NCBI GenBank assembly: GCA_003989075.1
Contig: RXIX01000002.1
Span: forward strand, 1 to 64,000
Source: Candidatus Competibacteraceae bacterium
GTDB lineage: Bacteria > Pseudomonadota > Gammaproteobacteria > Competibacterales > Competibacteraceae
Direction: 5' to 3'
DNA length: 64,000 nt
Within the stretch, counting starts at the first letter, position 1, and each line of letters begins with the position of its first letter. This document shows positions 45,996-55,832 of the stretch, one piece after another. Position numbers and translations under genes: made by a program. Below the pieces are notes generated by a model. The model was given only the letters and a program-made list of their open reading frames with translations. It was not told where the DNA came from and made no database searches.

Positions 45996-46826
45996 ATGGC
46001 CAACCCTCAACATGTACTGATTGTCGATCTCGAAACCCGGCCCGACGCGGCGATTCTGCCTGCTGATCACGATCCGGCGACTTTGCCCAAGCCGATCCAG
46101 AACGAGATCGTCACCCTGGGATTTTTGCTGGCGCGGATTGAACGCGAGGGTGAATATGAGCGCTACCGGGTGCGTAAACTGGGCTCGGCCAGCATCACCC
46201 ACTATAGCGAGCGCGAGTTGCTCGCGCGGTTCTGGCAGATGATCGATAAGCAGCAGCCGCGACTGGTGACCTGGAACGGGCGCAGTTTCGATGCCGCTGT
46301 ACTCAAGCAGCGCTCCCTGATCCATGGCCTGAGCGCGCATAGCTGGCACCGCACCAATCCGCGCTACGGCTATGACTACCGCTTTGAATCGAACTGGCAT
46401 TGCGATCTGATGGACGTGCTCGGCGATTTTGGCGCCTCGCCCAGGCTGGGTCTGGATGAAACTGCGCGCGCCTTGGGCCTGCCGGGCAAATGGAACGGTC
46501 AGGGCGCGAGTGTAGACGAGCAGGCTAAGGCCGGGGATTTCGCCGCCATCGACCGCTATTGCGAAGGCGACGTGCTCAATACCTATGTACTTTATCTACG
46601 CTGGGCCTATTTCAGCACCCGCAGCAGCGCCCGTGCCCATAACGCCAGTATTCAAAATCTGCTTGGTTATCTGGACGCCGGCCGCGACAGCCATCCGCAC
46701 TGGGGCGAGTTTGCCGAGCGCTGGCAGGCCAGCGACCGGCCCTGCCCGCTGTTCGTGTCCGAACCGGATCCGGAATCCGGACCACAGGCCCCGGATGTGC
46801 ACTTGCGCAGTGAGGATGTGGTCTAA
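45996..46826 (+). CDS. Predicted 3'-5' exonuclease, PolB-exonuclease-like
   Basis: A 276-residue DnaQ-fold nuclease of the DNA_pol_B_exo2 group. The start at 45996 gives MANPQHVLIVDLETRPD with exonuclease motif I (DLET). Motif II is in LVTWNGRSFDAAVLK and motif III around YCEGDVLNTYVLY, each with its acidic residue. It acts on nucleic acid ends, probably in repair. It is a single gene upstream of the queuosine operon. Confidence 0.9.
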   Translation: MANPQHVLIVDLETRPDAAILPADHDPATLPKPIQNEIVTLGFLLARIEREGEYERYRVRKLGSASITHYSERELLARFWQMIDKQQPRLVTWNGRSFDAAVLKQRSLIHGLSAHSWHRTNPRYGYDYRFESNWHCDLMDVLGDFGASPRLGLDETARALGLPGKWNGQGASVDEQAKAGDFAAIDRYCEGDVLNTYVLYLRWAYFSTRSSARAHNASIQNLLGYLDAGRDSHPHWGEFAERWQASDRPCPLFVSEPDPESGPQAPDVHLRSEDVV

Positions 46827-46919
46827 CCCAGGGCCGCGCAGCCGCGAAAGCGTCGCCAGTTGCGCAGCCTCATATTATGATTCCCCATTTCCGTTGTTGC
46901 CGAACGCTGGAATCCACCC

Positions 46920-47342
46920 ATGTCCGACATTGAAGGCCTGACCCTGCTGGGTCACTCCCAGACCGAATATCCGCGTGAATACGCGCCACAGGTCCTGGAA
47001 CGTTTTGCCAATCTGTACCCACAGTACCCTTACGAAGTGGAGCTGGACTGTCCCGAGTTCACCTGCCTGTGCCCGGTGACCGGTCAGCCTGATCTGGCCC
47101 GCATCCTGATCCGCTATTGCCCGCGTGGCTGGCTGGTGGAATCGAAGTCGCTCAAGCTGTACCTGTTCAGCTTCCGCAACCAGGGCTCGTTCAGCGAGAA
47201 CAGTATCAATCGCATTGCCCGCGATTTGTTCGATCTGCTGCAGCCGGAATGGTTGGAAGTGCGCGGCGATTTCGCTCCGCGGGGTGGTATCGCCATCAAG
47301 CCCAGCGTACGGCTGGCCAGCGGGCAGGCTGCGTTGCCATGA
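46920..47342 (+). CDS. queF: NADPH-dependent preQ0 reductase QueF
   Basis: A 140-residue short-type QueF that reduces 7-cyano-7-deazaguanine to preQ1. The active cysteine is in [12 protein letters not shown] and the substrate-binding motif is [15 protein letters not shown]. The C-terminal RGGI is also present. Its stop overlaps queC by ATGA. It is the first gene of the queF-queC-queD-queE operon. The 93 bases before it show no recognisable preQ1 riboswitch. Confidence 0.95.
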   Translation: MSDIEGLTLLGHSQTEYPREYAPQVLERFANLYPQYPYEVELDCPEFTCLCPVTGQPDLARILIRYCPRGWLVESKSLKLYLFSFRNQGSFSENSINRIARDLFDLLQPEWLEVRGDFAPRGGIAIKPSVRLASGQAALP

Positions 47343-48022
47343 CCCGTGCCTTGGTCGTCCTGTCCGGCGGGCAGGATTCCACCACCTGTCTGTATTGGGC
47401 GTTGCACCGGTTCGGCGCTGGCCAGGTCGAGGCGCTGAGTTTCGATTATGGCCAGCGCCACCGCATCGAGCTGGACTGCGCCCGGACCATCGCCGCGCGC
47501 GCTGCGGTGCCATACGCGGTGTTGCCGATCAACACCTTTGCAGCGCTCGGCGGTAATGCCCTGACCGATCCCGGGATTGCGGTGCAGGGTGCGGCGGAGA
47601 ATTCCACCGCGCTGCCCAATACCTTTGTTCCCGGCCGCAATCTGATTTTTCTGACCTTCGCCGCCGCTTATGCCTATCCGCGTGGCATTCGCCATCTGGT
47701 CACCGGTGTCGCCCAGACCGATTACAGCGGTTATCCCGATTGCCGGCAGGGCACCATCAGCGCGCTGGAACAGGCAATCAGCCTGGGCATGGACTGCGAT
47801 TTCACCCTGCACACCCCACTGATGCACAAATCCAAAGCCGACACGGTGCGTATGGCGCGTGAACTGGGTGCCTTGGAGGCGCTAGCCGACAGCCACACCT
47901 GCTATCACGGTCAGCGCCCGCCCTGTGGTAGTTGCCCGGCCTGCGTGCTGCGCGCCCGGGGCTTTGCCGAGGCCGGGATTGCGGATCCCCTGCTGGAGCG
48001 GTTCCGCGCCGATCCGCCATGA
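47339..48022 (+). CDS. queC: 7-cyano-7-deazaguanine synthase QueC
   Basis: A 227-residue ATP-dependent enzyme converting 7-carboxy-7-deazaguanine to preQ0. The PP-loop is [16 protein letters not shown] near the N-terminus, with FDYGQRH next. [14 protein letters not shown] is the substrate region. The zinc site is formed by cysteines in [20 protein letters not shown]. It overlaps both neighbours by 4 bases. Confidence 0.96.
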   Translation: MTRALVVLSGGQDSTTCLYWALHRFGAGQVEALSFDYGQRHRIELDCARTIAARAAVPYAVLPINTFAALGGNALTDPGIAVQGAAENSTALPNTFVPGRNLIFLTFAAAYAYPRGIRHLVTGVAQTDYSGYPDCRQGTISALEQAISLGMDCDFTLHTPLMHKSKADTVRMARELGALEALADSHTCYHGQRPPCGSCPACVLRARGFAEAGIADPLLERFRADPP

Positions 48023-49104
48023 ACGAGCGTATCTATACCAGCGCCGCCGCATCCTTCGAAGCCGCCCGGCACATCCCCGGCCTGCCCGAAGGACATCGCG
48101 CCGGTCGTCTGCATGGGCATGGCTTTCAGGTCCGGGTGCGTGCCCTGCTGCCGCCGGATTGGGCACCGTTTCCAGGTGCCGAGAGCGATGCTTTGAGTGA
48201 ACGGCTGCGCGCGGTGGCGGCACCGCTGGATTACGCCCTGCTCAACGAGCATCTGCCCGTGCCGACCGATGCCGAACTGGCGCACTGGCTGTGGGCGCGG
48301 CTCGAACTGCCTGGTCTGGAACGCATCAGCCTGGGCAGCGCTCCCGGGCAGGGTGTGACTCTGGATGCGCACCACCGCGTCGGTTGCTGGCGGCGGTTTC
48401 GCTTCGAGGCCGCGCACCAGTTGCCAAATGTGCCGGCGGGACATCCCTGCGGACGGATGCACGGTCATGGTTTCGAGGTGATCCTGCATGCCGGTGCGGG
48501 CGCGGAGCCGGAACTGGACGGTGAACGCCTGGAGTCGGCTTGGGCGCCGCTGCAGGCTGAGTTGCACCATGCCTGCCTGAACACCCTGCCCGGCCTGGAG
48601 AATCCGACCAGCGAACGGCTGGCGGCCTGGATCTGGCAGCGCCTGCATGGGACGTTGCCGACGCTATCCTGGGTCACCGTCTACGAGACCGCCAGCGCCG
48701 GCTGTCATTATCAGGGCACGCAGTACCGTATCTGGAAGGAACGGCTGTTTGACAGTGCCCTGAGCCTGCGCCGTGCTCCGGCGGACGATAGTCGGCATCG
48801 TCTGCATGGTCACAGCTACCGGATTCGCCTGCATCTGCGTGCGCCGCTGGATGCGGTCATGGGCTGGACGGTCGATTATGGCGAAGTGAAAGCGCGCTTC
48901 GAGCCGGTTTACCGCGAGTTGGATCATCAGCGGCTCGATGCCCTGGCCGGGCCAGACGATGCCGATCCGGCGAGCCTGCTGCGCTGGATGCGTCCCGTTC
49001 TGGCCGGGCGGCTGCCGGCACTTGAACGCATCGACCTGGAACAGACGCCGGGTTGTGGAGCGGTGCTGTACTGGGGCGCTGCCGATCCATTGCCACCGGA
49101 CTGA
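48019..49104 (+). CDS. queD: Three-domain QueD fusion (6-carboxytetrahydropterin synthase)
   Basis: A 361-residue protein made of three tandem QueD-like domains (about 5-118, 124-235 and 240-352), about three times the usual 120 residues. All have the zinc HGH (32-34, 148-150, 263-265). Domain 2 is closest to E. coli QueD: first zinc histidine 133, catalytic cysteine 144, ENPTSE (194-199) and Glu223. Domain 1 has Arg17 and Ala28 in place of the zinc histidine and cysteine. Domain 3 lacks the cysteine (Arg259) and the first histidine, but keeps GWTVDY (282-287) and the Asp-His pair 302-303. The active site may be assembled between domains. It overlaps queC by 4 bases. Confidence 0.9.
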   Translation: MNERIYTSAAASFEAARHIPGLPEGHRAGRLHGHGFQVRVRALLPPDWAPFPGAESDALSERLRAVAAPLDYALLNEHLPVPTDAELAHWLWARLELPGLERISLGSAPGQGVTLDAHHRVGCWRRFRFEAAHQLPNVPAGHPCGRMHGHGFEVILHAGAGAEPELDGERLESAWAPLQAELHHACLNTLPGLENPTSERLAAWIWQRLHGTLPTLSWVTVYETASAGCHYQGTQYRIWKERLFDSALSLRRAPADDSRHRLHGHSYRIRLHLRAPLDAVMGWTVDYGEVKARFEPVYRELDHQRLDALAGPDDADPASLLRWMRPVLAGRLPALERIDLEQTPGCGAVLYWGAADPLPPD

Positions 49105-49117
49105 GGGTGGCCGCAGC

Positions 49118-49765
49118 ATGAGCTACGCAGTCAAGGAACTGTTTTACACTCTGCAGGGCGAAGGCGCACAGGCCGGGCGACCGGCGGTGTTCTGCCGCTT
49201 TGCGGGCTGCAATTTGTGGAGCGGTCGCGAAATCGACCGGGCTGCGGCCATCTGCCGGTTCTGCGACACTGATTTCATCGGCACCGATGGGCCCGGTGGT
49301 GGCCGGTTCGCCACTGCGGCGCAGCTTGCCCAGGCGATTGCCGGTCACTGGCCCGCCACAACCCTGCCCGGCGCACAACCCTATGTGGTTTGCACCGGTG
49401 GCGAGCCGCTGTTGCAACTGGATGCACCGCTGATCGAAGCGCTGCACATGGCCGGTTTTACGGTGGCGGTGGAAACCAACGGCACCCTGCCGGCCCCGCC
49501 CGGCCTCGACTGGATTTGCGTCAGTCCCAAAGCGGGCGCTCCTCTGCGCCTGACCCGGGGCGATGAACTGAAGCTGGTTTATCCGCAGATCGAACCCGAA
49601 GCCCAGCCCACGCGCTTCATCGATCTCGATTTCCGCTATTTCTTCCTGCAGCCGCTGGATGGTTCCGAACGGGAAGTCCACACCCAGGCCGCCGTGGCCT
49701 ATTGCCTGGCTCATCCGCAATGGCGGCTGAGCCTGCAAACCCACAAGCTGCTCGGCATACCCTGA
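49118..49765 (+). CDS. queE: 7-carboxy-7-deazaguanine synthase QueE
   Basis: A 215-residue radical-SAM enzyme. It starts MSYAVKELFYTLQGEGAQAG. The cluster cysteines have the spacing C-x14-C-x2-C (CNLWSGREIDRAAAICRFC), not the common Cx3Cx2C. From memory, this is the form described for the Burkholderia-type QueE. TGGEP and the ribose-contact region VETNGTLPAP are present. It turns the QueD product into 7-carboxy-7-deazaguanine and closes the operon, 13 bases after queD. Confidence 0.95.
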   Translation: MSYAVKELFYTLQGEGAQAGRPAVFCRFAGCNLWSGREIDRAAAICRFCDTDFIGTDGPGGGRFATAAQLAQAIAGHWPATTLPGAQPYVVCTGGEPLLQLDAPLIEALHMAGFTVAVETNGTLPAPPGLDWICVSPKAGAPLRLTRGDELKLVYPQIEPEAQPTRFIDLDFRYFFLQPLDGSEREVHTQAAVAYCLAHPQWRLSLQTHKLLGIP

Positions 49766-49883
49766 GCGGTGCGGCCGCGTTTCGCGCTGGCGGGTTTCTA
49801 TACTGTCGAGACAGCGATGGTTCCCGGCACGGACCCTGGTCGGGAGCAGCGGTATCAGCCACTCCAGCGAGGAAGCAAACACC

Positions 49884-51416
49884 ATGTACATCGGCGATTA
49901 CCTGGGCCGGCGGGCGCTCTACAGTCCGGATGCGCTCGCCATTGTGGACACCGGTCAAACTCCGGAACTGCGTCTGAGCTACGCGCAGATGGATGAGCGC
50001 GCCAACCGGCTGGCCAATGCTCTGGCTGAGCTGGCCAGCATCGGACATGGCGACCGGGTGGCGATCCTGGCTCAGGACGGGGTGGAGCATCTTGATCTGC
50101 TGTTCGCCTGTGGCAAACTCGGCGCGATTCATACCGCCCTGAACTGGCGGCTGCACTGGCGTGAGCTGCAGCAGATTCTGGCCGGGGTCACCCCGACCGT
50201 GCTGCTCTATGACGATACCTTTCGTGACGGCGTCGCCGAGCTGGCGCAGGTGGAAACGCCGCTGCGGCACTGGATACACCTCAACGGTCCGGGCATTGCC
50301 GGCAGTCGGCATTATGCCGATCTGCTGGATGCCGCGCCGGCCACACCACGCCGTTGCGAAACCCTGGTCGAGGAGGATATCGCCGCCATTGTCTTTACCG
50401 GCGGCACGACCGGCCTGCCCAAGGGCGCGCAGATCAGTCATCGCCAGATTGCCTGGAATGCGCTCAACACGATGATTCATGATCTGCAGCGCGGCGATAT
50501 CTACGTCAACGTATTTCCGCTGTTCCACGTTGGCGGCCTGTTTGTGTACACCCTGCCGCAAGTGATTCTGGGTGGCGTCACGGTGCTGCTGAAACGTTTT
50601 GATGCGGATCAGGTGTTGCGTCTGATCGAGCGTGAGCGGGCTACGGTGTTCGCGGCGGTGCCGGCGATGTACCAGATGCTGACCCAGACGGCGGCCTGGA
50701 ACGAGGTCGATCTGGGTTCGCTGCGTTTTTGCACCAGCGGTGGTGCGCCCCTGCCGGTGCCGCTGGTCGAGCAATACACCGCCGAGAAGGGGATCCGCTT
50801 CAAGCAGGGTTTCGGCATGACCGAGTTCGGGCCCGGTCTATTCGCGCTGGCTCCCGAAGACGCGATTCGCAAGGCGGGCAGCATTGGCCGGCCCAACTTC
50901 TATATCGATGCCCGTGTCGTCGATGCTGGCAACCGACCGCTCGGACCCGGCGAAGTCGGCGAACTGGTGCTGAAAGGTCCCAGCATTGCGTCGGGTTATT
51001 TCAACAACGCCGCGGCCTGGGCGGATGTGATCGATGTCGCCGGCTGGTTCCACACCGGCGATCTGGCCCGCTACGATGCTGAGGGCTATTTCTACATCGT
51101 TGACCGGCTCAAGGACATGTTCATCTCCGGCGGTGAGAACGTCTATCCGGCCGAAATCGAAGCGGCGCTATACCGGCACCCGGCGGTATTTCAGTGCGCG
51201 GTGGTTGGCGTGCCCGATCCCAAGTGGGGCGAGGTCGGCAAGGCCTACGTGATCAGCAAGCCGGGGCAGAGCGTCAGTGCCGGGGAATTATTGGCGCATC
51301 TTGGCGAGCACCTGGCCCGCTACAAGATACCGCGCACGATCGAATTCGTGACGGCTCTGCCGATTTCGGCGGCGGGCAAGATGCTGCGGCGGGAATTGCG
51401 CGAGCGCGAGCACTAG
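49884..51416 (+). CDS. Acyl-CoA synthetase, AMP-forming
   Basis: A 510-residue ANL-superfamily enzyme that activates a carboxylic acid with ATP and CoA. The start follows GAGGAAG. Motifs are the phosphate loop IVFTGGTTGLPKGA, the adenine-binding region FKQGFGMTEFG, the hinge WFHTGDLARYDAEGY, DRLKDMFISGGENVYPAEIE and the catalytic lysine in ISAAGKMLRREL. It resembles long-chain or aryl acid:CoA ligases; the substrate is not clear. Its stop shares CTAG with the convergent gene. Confidence 0.92.
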   Translation: MYIGDYLGRRALYSPDALAIVDTGQTPELRLSYAQMDERANRLANALAELASIGHGDRVAILAQDGVEHLDLLFACGKLGAIHTALNWRLHWRELQQILAGVTPTVLLYDDTFRDGVAELAQVETPLRHWIHLNGPGIAGSRHYADLLDAAPATPRRCETLVEEDIAAIVFTGGTTGLPKGAQISHRQIAWNALNTMIHDLQRGDIYVNVFPLFHVGGLFVYTLPQVILGGVTVLLKRFDADQVLRLIERERATVFAAVPAMYQMLTQTAAWNEVDLGSLRFCTSGGAPLPVPLVEQYTAEKGIRFKQGFGMTEFGPGLFALAPEDAIRKAGSIGRPNFYIDARVVDAGNRPLGPGEVGELVLKGPSIASGYFNNAAAWADVIDVAGWFHTGDLARYDAEGYFYIVDRLKDMFISGGENVYPAEIEAALYRHPAVFQCAVVGVPDPKWGEVGKAYVISKPGQSVSAGELLAHLGEHLARYKIPRTIEFVTALPISAAGKMLRRELREREH

Positions 51417-52792
51417 CGGCAGGCGCTGCCTGCGTGGGGCAGCGTATCGGGGAAGATCTGGACACCGGTGGTGTAGACCTGTTCCGGTTCCAGCGCGCCG
51501 GCGGTTTCGAAGCTGACTTCGATCATGAACGCTGTCCAGCCGCGTGCTGGTGCCTGCAGCCGCGCCGCATAAAGGCCGTTGGGGCGTGCCTGCAGGGTTT
51601 GGCTGGTCCAGACCGGGCCGAGCGTTTCCAGGCGAAAATCGCGTGCATCCGGATTACTGGCCTGCCACAGCCGCACTGATTTGGGGGGCTGCGAAGTGCG
51701 CACCCACAGGGCACCGCGCCGGGTCAGCTTCCATTCGATGTTTGGGCTGGTCTTGTTGTCGAGAATGTCATCGATCCACGGCAAGGCCTTGATGACCGTA
51801 TCATCGCTTTGCTTGTGATCGGTGTTGGGGGTGTAGCGCAGCCATTTTGGGCCGGGAAGATCGGCGTAATAGAGCTGCGAGGAATCGGTGACGAAGAACT
51901 GGTCGCCGGTGGCATTGAGCAGCAGCTTGGGCAAGGTGTAGCGTTCACGATAGGCGTAGGGATCGATCACCTGCAGCAGCGCCTGGCCCTGTGGGGTTTG
52001 CAGTCGGCAGGGCAGATCGAAGGCTACGTAATCACTCAGCGCCGGCGCATAGAAGCCATAGGCCTCCCAATGGTGGATAAACTGCTGGCCCAGGTTGGGC
52101 ATGTCGATCGAGGCTGGCACAATGGCCTTGACCCGGGGATCGACCGCTGCAGTCAGCCAGGTGGTCCAGCCGCGCTTGGAACCGCCCAGCACCAGGAAAT
52201 CGCGGATGATTTTCCCCTTGCTGGCGGCGAAGCTCTGCACCGTGTCCATGGCGCGCACCGCCGCCTTGGTCATTGCCAGATGCACCGCCCATTCAGGGTC
52301 GCCCGTGTCCAGCGCCTTGTCCAGGCTATAGGCAAGAATCGCGTCTTCCTTGCGCGCCCGGCCGGGTTCATCGGCAAAGTACAGCGGCTGATTGGGTATC
52401 TGCCGCACCACCGCCAGCACCGCACCGGTGGCGACCGCAGCTGCGCCCACTGCCGAATCCACTTCATCAAGCAGCGTGCCGTCATTGTCGCCGCCATCGA
52501 TCAGCAGCACCGCCGTATCGCTGCTGTCCAGCCCAAATTGCGGCATGACGATCAGGACTTCGTGTTCCCAGATCGGCCGGTCGACCTCAGCGGCGCTGCG
52601 CCACTGCTGGGAGGTCATCTTGAGAAAGTAGGCGTTGTAGCCGAATTCGCGCTGGCTGCGGTATTCGCTGAAACTGTAATGCGAATCAGGCCGGGCAACG
52701 TAGCGATCAAGCGCAGTTTCCGTCGCTTGCGCCAGATTCAGCATCCAGAAACTGCCGATGAACAGGAAAAGACTGAGCGTGCGCACGCGCAT
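51413..52792 (-). CDS. PhoPQ-activated pathogenicity-related protein family
   Basis: A 459-residue exported protein with a signal peptide ending AQA (about residue 23). The body, with TALDRYVARPDSHYSFSEYR, VLGGSKRGWTTWLTAAVDPR and LLLNATGDQFFVTDSSQLYY, matches the PhoPQ_related (PqaA) family. The GGSKRGW elbow and Asp in GDQFF suggest an alpha/beta-hydrolase fold in the periplasm. The function is unknown despite the family name. Confidence 0.9.
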   Translation of the reverse strand: MRVRTLSLFLFIGSFWMLNLAQATETALDRYVARPDSHYSFSEYRSQREFGYNAYFLKMTSQQWRSAAEVDRPIWEHEVLIVMPQFGLDSSDTAVLLIDGGDNDGTLLDEVDSAVGAAAVATGAVLAVVRQIPNQPLYFADEPGRARKEDAILAYSLDKALDTGDPEWAVHLAMTKAAVRAMDTVQSFAASKGKIIRDFLVLGGSKRGWTTWLTAAVDPRVKAIVPASIDMPNLGQQFIHHWEAYGFYAPALSDYVAFDLPCRLQTPQGQALLQVIDPYAYRERYTLPKLLLNATGDQFFVTDSSQLYYADLPGPKWLRYTPNTDHKQSDDTVIKALPWIDDILDNKTSPNIEWKLTRRGALWVRTSQPPKSVRLWQASNPDARDFRLETLGPVWTSQTLQARPNGLYAARLQAPARGWTAFMIEVSFETAGALEPEQVYTTGVQIFPDTLPHAGSACR

Positions 52793-52898
52793 GCAGGGCA
52801 GAACTCCACGTCGGGATCAGTCGAGACCGCGCCCGCTGATTCGGCGCGGCATACTGGCCGGGGTCAGGTCGGCGCCGCGACCCGACGACGGTCGATAC

Positions 52899-53174
52899 TT
52901 AGGCTGCTTCGCGCAGCACGGGATGGGTGGCATTAAAGTGGTCGAGCACCTGCTGCCAGTGAATCGCTTCCTGCGGGTGGCCATGCTGGCGGGCTTCTTC
53001 GGCATCTTCGCGGAGCATTTGCCGGATCCGTCCTACGCCCGCTTGCGGCTCATGCACCAGACAGCAGCCCAGTTCAGCGGCGATGATTTCCGGTACATGC
53101 TCGTGCTGGGCGATAGCCTCGATTTCCTCTTCGTCCAGGTCGGTCAGACCGACGCAGTCTTCATAAGTCAACAT
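52899..53174 (-). CDS. Small acidic hypothetical protein
   Basis: A 91-residue protein with a very clear ribosome binding site (GGAGGTGTATC) before the ATG at 53174. It starts MLTYEDCVGLTDLDEEEIEA, followed by IAQHEHVPEIIAAELGCCLV and a helical, histidine-rich C-terminal half. It is acidic and cytosolic. I do not recognise a named family, but the signal for translation and codon use make it a genuine gene. Confidence 0.75.
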   Translation of the reverse strand: MLTYEDCVGLTDLDEEEIEAIAQHEHVPEIIAAELGCCLVHEPQAGVGRIRQMLREDAEEARQHGHPQEAIHWQQVLDHFNATHPVLREAA

Positions 53175-53476
53175 GATACACCTCCAGTCTTCTGCGCATG
53201 CCCGATCGGCCGCCAGGGCTGACGGCCTGCAAGACCAGGGCGCGGCGCAGCGTACTTGATCCTAAGCATCCGTGACTCCGGGCACCCGTTTCAAGTGCGC
53301 TCTCTATAAAACCTAGCACAGAAAAAGCGTTTCACAATATGTACTTTCCCGGATTGAGCTGCTGGCATGGTGGGTATGCAGTAGCTTTTGCGCTGCAAGG
53401 CTAGCAAACTAGCCGGCGTTCATTTATCGCCCGGCCCGGGATTTGTCGCGCCTGGATGTCTATTCCGGAGATGCCC
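53175..53476. other. Intergenic region with small hairpin
   Basis: About 300 bases between divergent genes. GGCTAG-CAAA-CTAGCC at 53399-53414 is a perfect 6-base hairpin upstream of the HdeA-like gene. An AT-rich stretch CTCTATAAAACC at about 53304-53315 may be a -10 region. No reading frame of note is present. Confidence 0.4.
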
Positions 53477-53818
53477 ATGTCACGTCCGCATCTGCCTGTC
53501 ATCGTTGCCGTACTGCTGGGTACGATGAGCATGTGCCAGGCCGCACCGCTGTCAGCCGCAGACAGGAAACTGCCCCGCGTCCTTGAGTTGACTGGCATGA
53601 GCTGTGGGGAATTCCTGCAGAATCTCGAAAAACGTTCGGTCAAGGATGCCGGTGTGCTGTTGACCTGGCTCGATGGTTATCGCAGCGGTTTTTCCGGTGC
53701 CCGGCGCATGGACCTGAACGCCATGGAGAAATTCAGCACGGATCTGATGGCGCGCTGTCACAGCAAGCCCAGCATTCCGGTTCTGGACGCTATTGAAGAA
53801 GCCAATTTGCCCGAGTAA
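53477..53818 (+). CDS. HdeA-like periplasmic protein
   Basis: A 113-residue exported protein. CGGAG at 53466-53470 is 6 bases upstream of the ATG at 53477, which decides that start over those at 53456 and 53471. A signal peptide ends CQA. The mature part has two cysteines in LTGMSCGEFL and LMARCHSKPS, with VLLTWLDGYRSG between them, the pattern of HdeA-family acid-stress chaperones. It lies 7 bases upstream of pyrF. Confidence 0.8.
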   Translation: MSRPHLPVIVAVLLGTMSMCQAAPLSAADRKLPRVLELTGMSCGEFLQNLEKRSVKDAGVLLTWLDGYRSGFSGARRMDLNAMEKFSTDLMARCHSKPSIPVLDAIEEANLPE

Positions 53819-53825
53819 GCCCACG

Positions 53826-54584
53826 ATGACCCACGATACCTGCCTGCTGTCACAAAAACCCATTCCCGTCGCTGACCGGCTGATTTTCGCACTCGATGTA
53901 CCCGGTCCTGATGCGGCGCGCGCTTTAGTCGAGACCTTGGGTGATGCCGTGACCTTTTACAAAATCGGCCTGGAACTGTTCATGGCCGGCGGCTATTTCG
54001 AGCTGCTGGACTGGCTGCGTGCCCGTGACAAGAAGGTATTCGTTGATTTGAAGTTCTTCGATGTGCCGGAAACCGTGCGCGCTGCCGTGCGCCAGCTTGC
54101 GCCCCATGGCGCCAGTGTGGCCACCGTGCATGGCAACGATGCCATCCTGCGCGCGGCGGTTGAAGCTGCCGGGGAGCAGGGCGGCGATCTAGGTATTCTG
54201 GCGGTGACGGCCCTGACCAGCCTGGATCAGGCCGATCTGAACGATCTCGGCTTTGCCTGTGATCCGAAAACGCTGGTGCTGTCGCGGGCGCGGCGCGCGC
54301 TGGAAATCGGTTGTCGCGGCGTGATTTCCTCGGGTCTGGAAGCGGCCGAACTGCGCCGAAACCTCGGCGATAAGCTGCTGGTGATCACGCCCGGGATTCG
54401 CCCGGTGCTCAACCGTCCAGCCGATGACCAGAAGCGCACACTGGATGTCGAGGATGCCTTCCTGAGTGGCGCGGATCATATCGTGATCGGTCGGCCCATT
54501 CGTCAGGCGCCCGATCCGCGTGCGGCCGCCGCCGCGATCCAGGCGCGCATCGCGCGCCTGTTTGCCACCACGGGAGTGGTATGA
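53826..54584 (+). CDS. pyrF: Orotidine 5'-phosphate decarboxylase
   Basis: A 252-residue TIM-barrel enzyme that makes UMP in the last step of pyrimidine synthesis. The catalytic motif VFVDLKFFDVPETV has the Asp-x-Lys-x-x-x-Asp array, IFALDVPGPDAAR is the first strand, and VITPGIRP and HIVIGRPI are the phosphate-binding loops. All are intact. The start at 53826 is the first one compatible with the family N-terminus. Confidence 0.96.
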   Translation: MTHDTCLLSQKPIPVADRLIFALDVPGPDAARALVETLGDAVTFYKIGLELFMAGGYFELLDWLRARDKKVFVDLKFFDVPETVRAAVRQLAPHGASVATVHGNDAILRAAVEAAGEQGGDLGILAVTALTSLDQADLNDLGFACDPKTLVLSRARRALEIGCRGVISSGLEAAELRRNLGDKLLVITPGIRPVLNRPADDQKRTLDVEDAFLSGADHIVIGRPIRQAPDPRAAAAAIQARIARLFATTGVV

Positions 54585-54637
54585 ACGCAGCCGCGCCGTG
54601 TTCAGACGCGATGTTCATCTCAGGAAGGTGAATGCGG

Positions 54638-55831
54638 ATGTGGTTCTTATTGAGATGCTTGGCCAGCGTTCTGCTGCTGATCCTGGCGGGCGCCGTGCAT
54701 GCCCAGTCGGCGCCAGTGCCGATTCTGATCGGTATCGACGCCGAATTTGGCGTTACCGGCAGCACCTCGGCGCAGGCGATCCGTCTAGGCGCCCAGATAG
54801 CCGCCGATGAGCTGAACGCCAGCGGTGGCCTGCTCGGCGGCCGGCCGCTGATGCTGGTCGAGAAGGACAATCGCTCGGTACCGGCGCGCTCGATTCGCAA
54901 CCTGCGCGAGTTTGCCGCCGATCCGCGCGTGGTTGCCGTCCTGACCGGCAAGTTCAGTCCGGTCGTCGTCGAGGCGCTGCCGGTGATTCACGAACTCAAG
55001 CTGCCGCTGCTCGATCCCTGGGCGGCTGCCGACCCGATCACCGATCACCCGTACAAGCCCAGCTATGTATTCCGCCTGTCTCTGCGTGACAGTTGGGCGC
55101 TGCAGGTCATGATTGACGCTGCCGCGCGGGCCGACCGGCAGCGGATCGGGCTGCTGCTGCCCAACACCGAGTGGGGGCGCAGCAGCCAGCGCGCCGCGCA
55201 GGCCGTGGTGCAGGCCCGCTCTGCTGTGCAACTGGCCGGGGTGCAGTGGTACAACTGGGGCGAGGCGTCCATGCTGGAGAAGTACCAGGCGCTGCGCGTG
55301 GCTGGTGCCGACGCCATCATTCTGGTGGCCAATGATCGTGAAGGTGCGTTACTGGTGCGCGAGGTGGCGGCATTGCCGGCGGAGCAGCGGTTGCCGATTT
55401 TCAGCCACTGGGGTATTACCGGCGGCACTTTCTTTGAAAACACCGGTGCGGCAGTGCTGGCGGCAGTCGATTTCAGCGTCGTACAAACCTATTCCTTTCT
55501 GGACGCGCGCGACCCGGTGGCGTTGCATGTTATCGCCGCCATCCGGCAGCGTGGCATCGACGTTCCGCGACGCATCGAAGCGCCGGTGGGCGTGGCTCAG
55601 GCCTATGATCTGGTGTGGATTCTGGCCCGGGCCATTGACCGGGCCGGCTCGATCGAGCGTGCCGCAGTGCGCGATGCCCTGGAACAGGTCAACGACTACC
55701 GTGGCCTGATCAGATATTATGCTCGCCCCTTTGCGCCGGATCGTCATGAGGCGTTGGCGCTGGAGGATGTGTTCATGGCGCGTTATGCCGCGGATGGCGC
55801 CATCGAGCGCATCGGTACTGTACTGCACTGA
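54638..55831 (+). CDS. Periplasmic binding protein, branched-chain amino acid type
   Basis: A 397-residue exported protein. AGGAAGG at 54622-54628 is 9 bases from the ATG at 54638, preferred over the ATG at 54632. A signal peptide ends VHA. The body (PILIGIDAEFGVTGSTSAQAI, VVAVLTGKFSPVV and the later VAQAYDLVWILARAI) is of the LivJ/Peripla_BP_6 type. No ABC permease or ATPase gene is near. It is followed after one base by a GGDEF sensor gene, so it may be a ligand receptor for that sensor rather than a transport component. Confidence 0.88.
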   Translation: MWFLLRCLASVLLLILAGAVHAQSAPVPILIGIDAEFGVTGSTSAQAIRLGAQIAADELNASGGLLGGRPLMLVEKDNRSVPARSIRNLREFAADPRVVAVLTGKFSPVVVEALPVIHELKLPLLDPWAAADPITDHPYKPSYVFRLSLRDSWALQVMIDAAARADRQRIGLLLPNTEWGRSSQRAAQAVVQARSAVQLAGVQWYNWGEASMLEKYQALRVAGADAIILVANDREGALLVREVAALPAEQRLPIFSHWGITGGTFFENTGAAVLAAVDFSVVQTYSFLDARDPVALHVIAAIRQRGIDVPRRIEAPVGVAQAYDLVWILARAIDRAGSIERAAVRDALEQVNDYRGLIRYYARPFAPDRHEALALEDVFMARYAADGAIERIGTVLH

Positions 55832-55832
55832 C

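Noticed and set aside
46827-46919. A preQ1 riboswitch before queF
   Set aside because: No small pseudoknot with the expected A-rich tail next to the start codon could be recognised.
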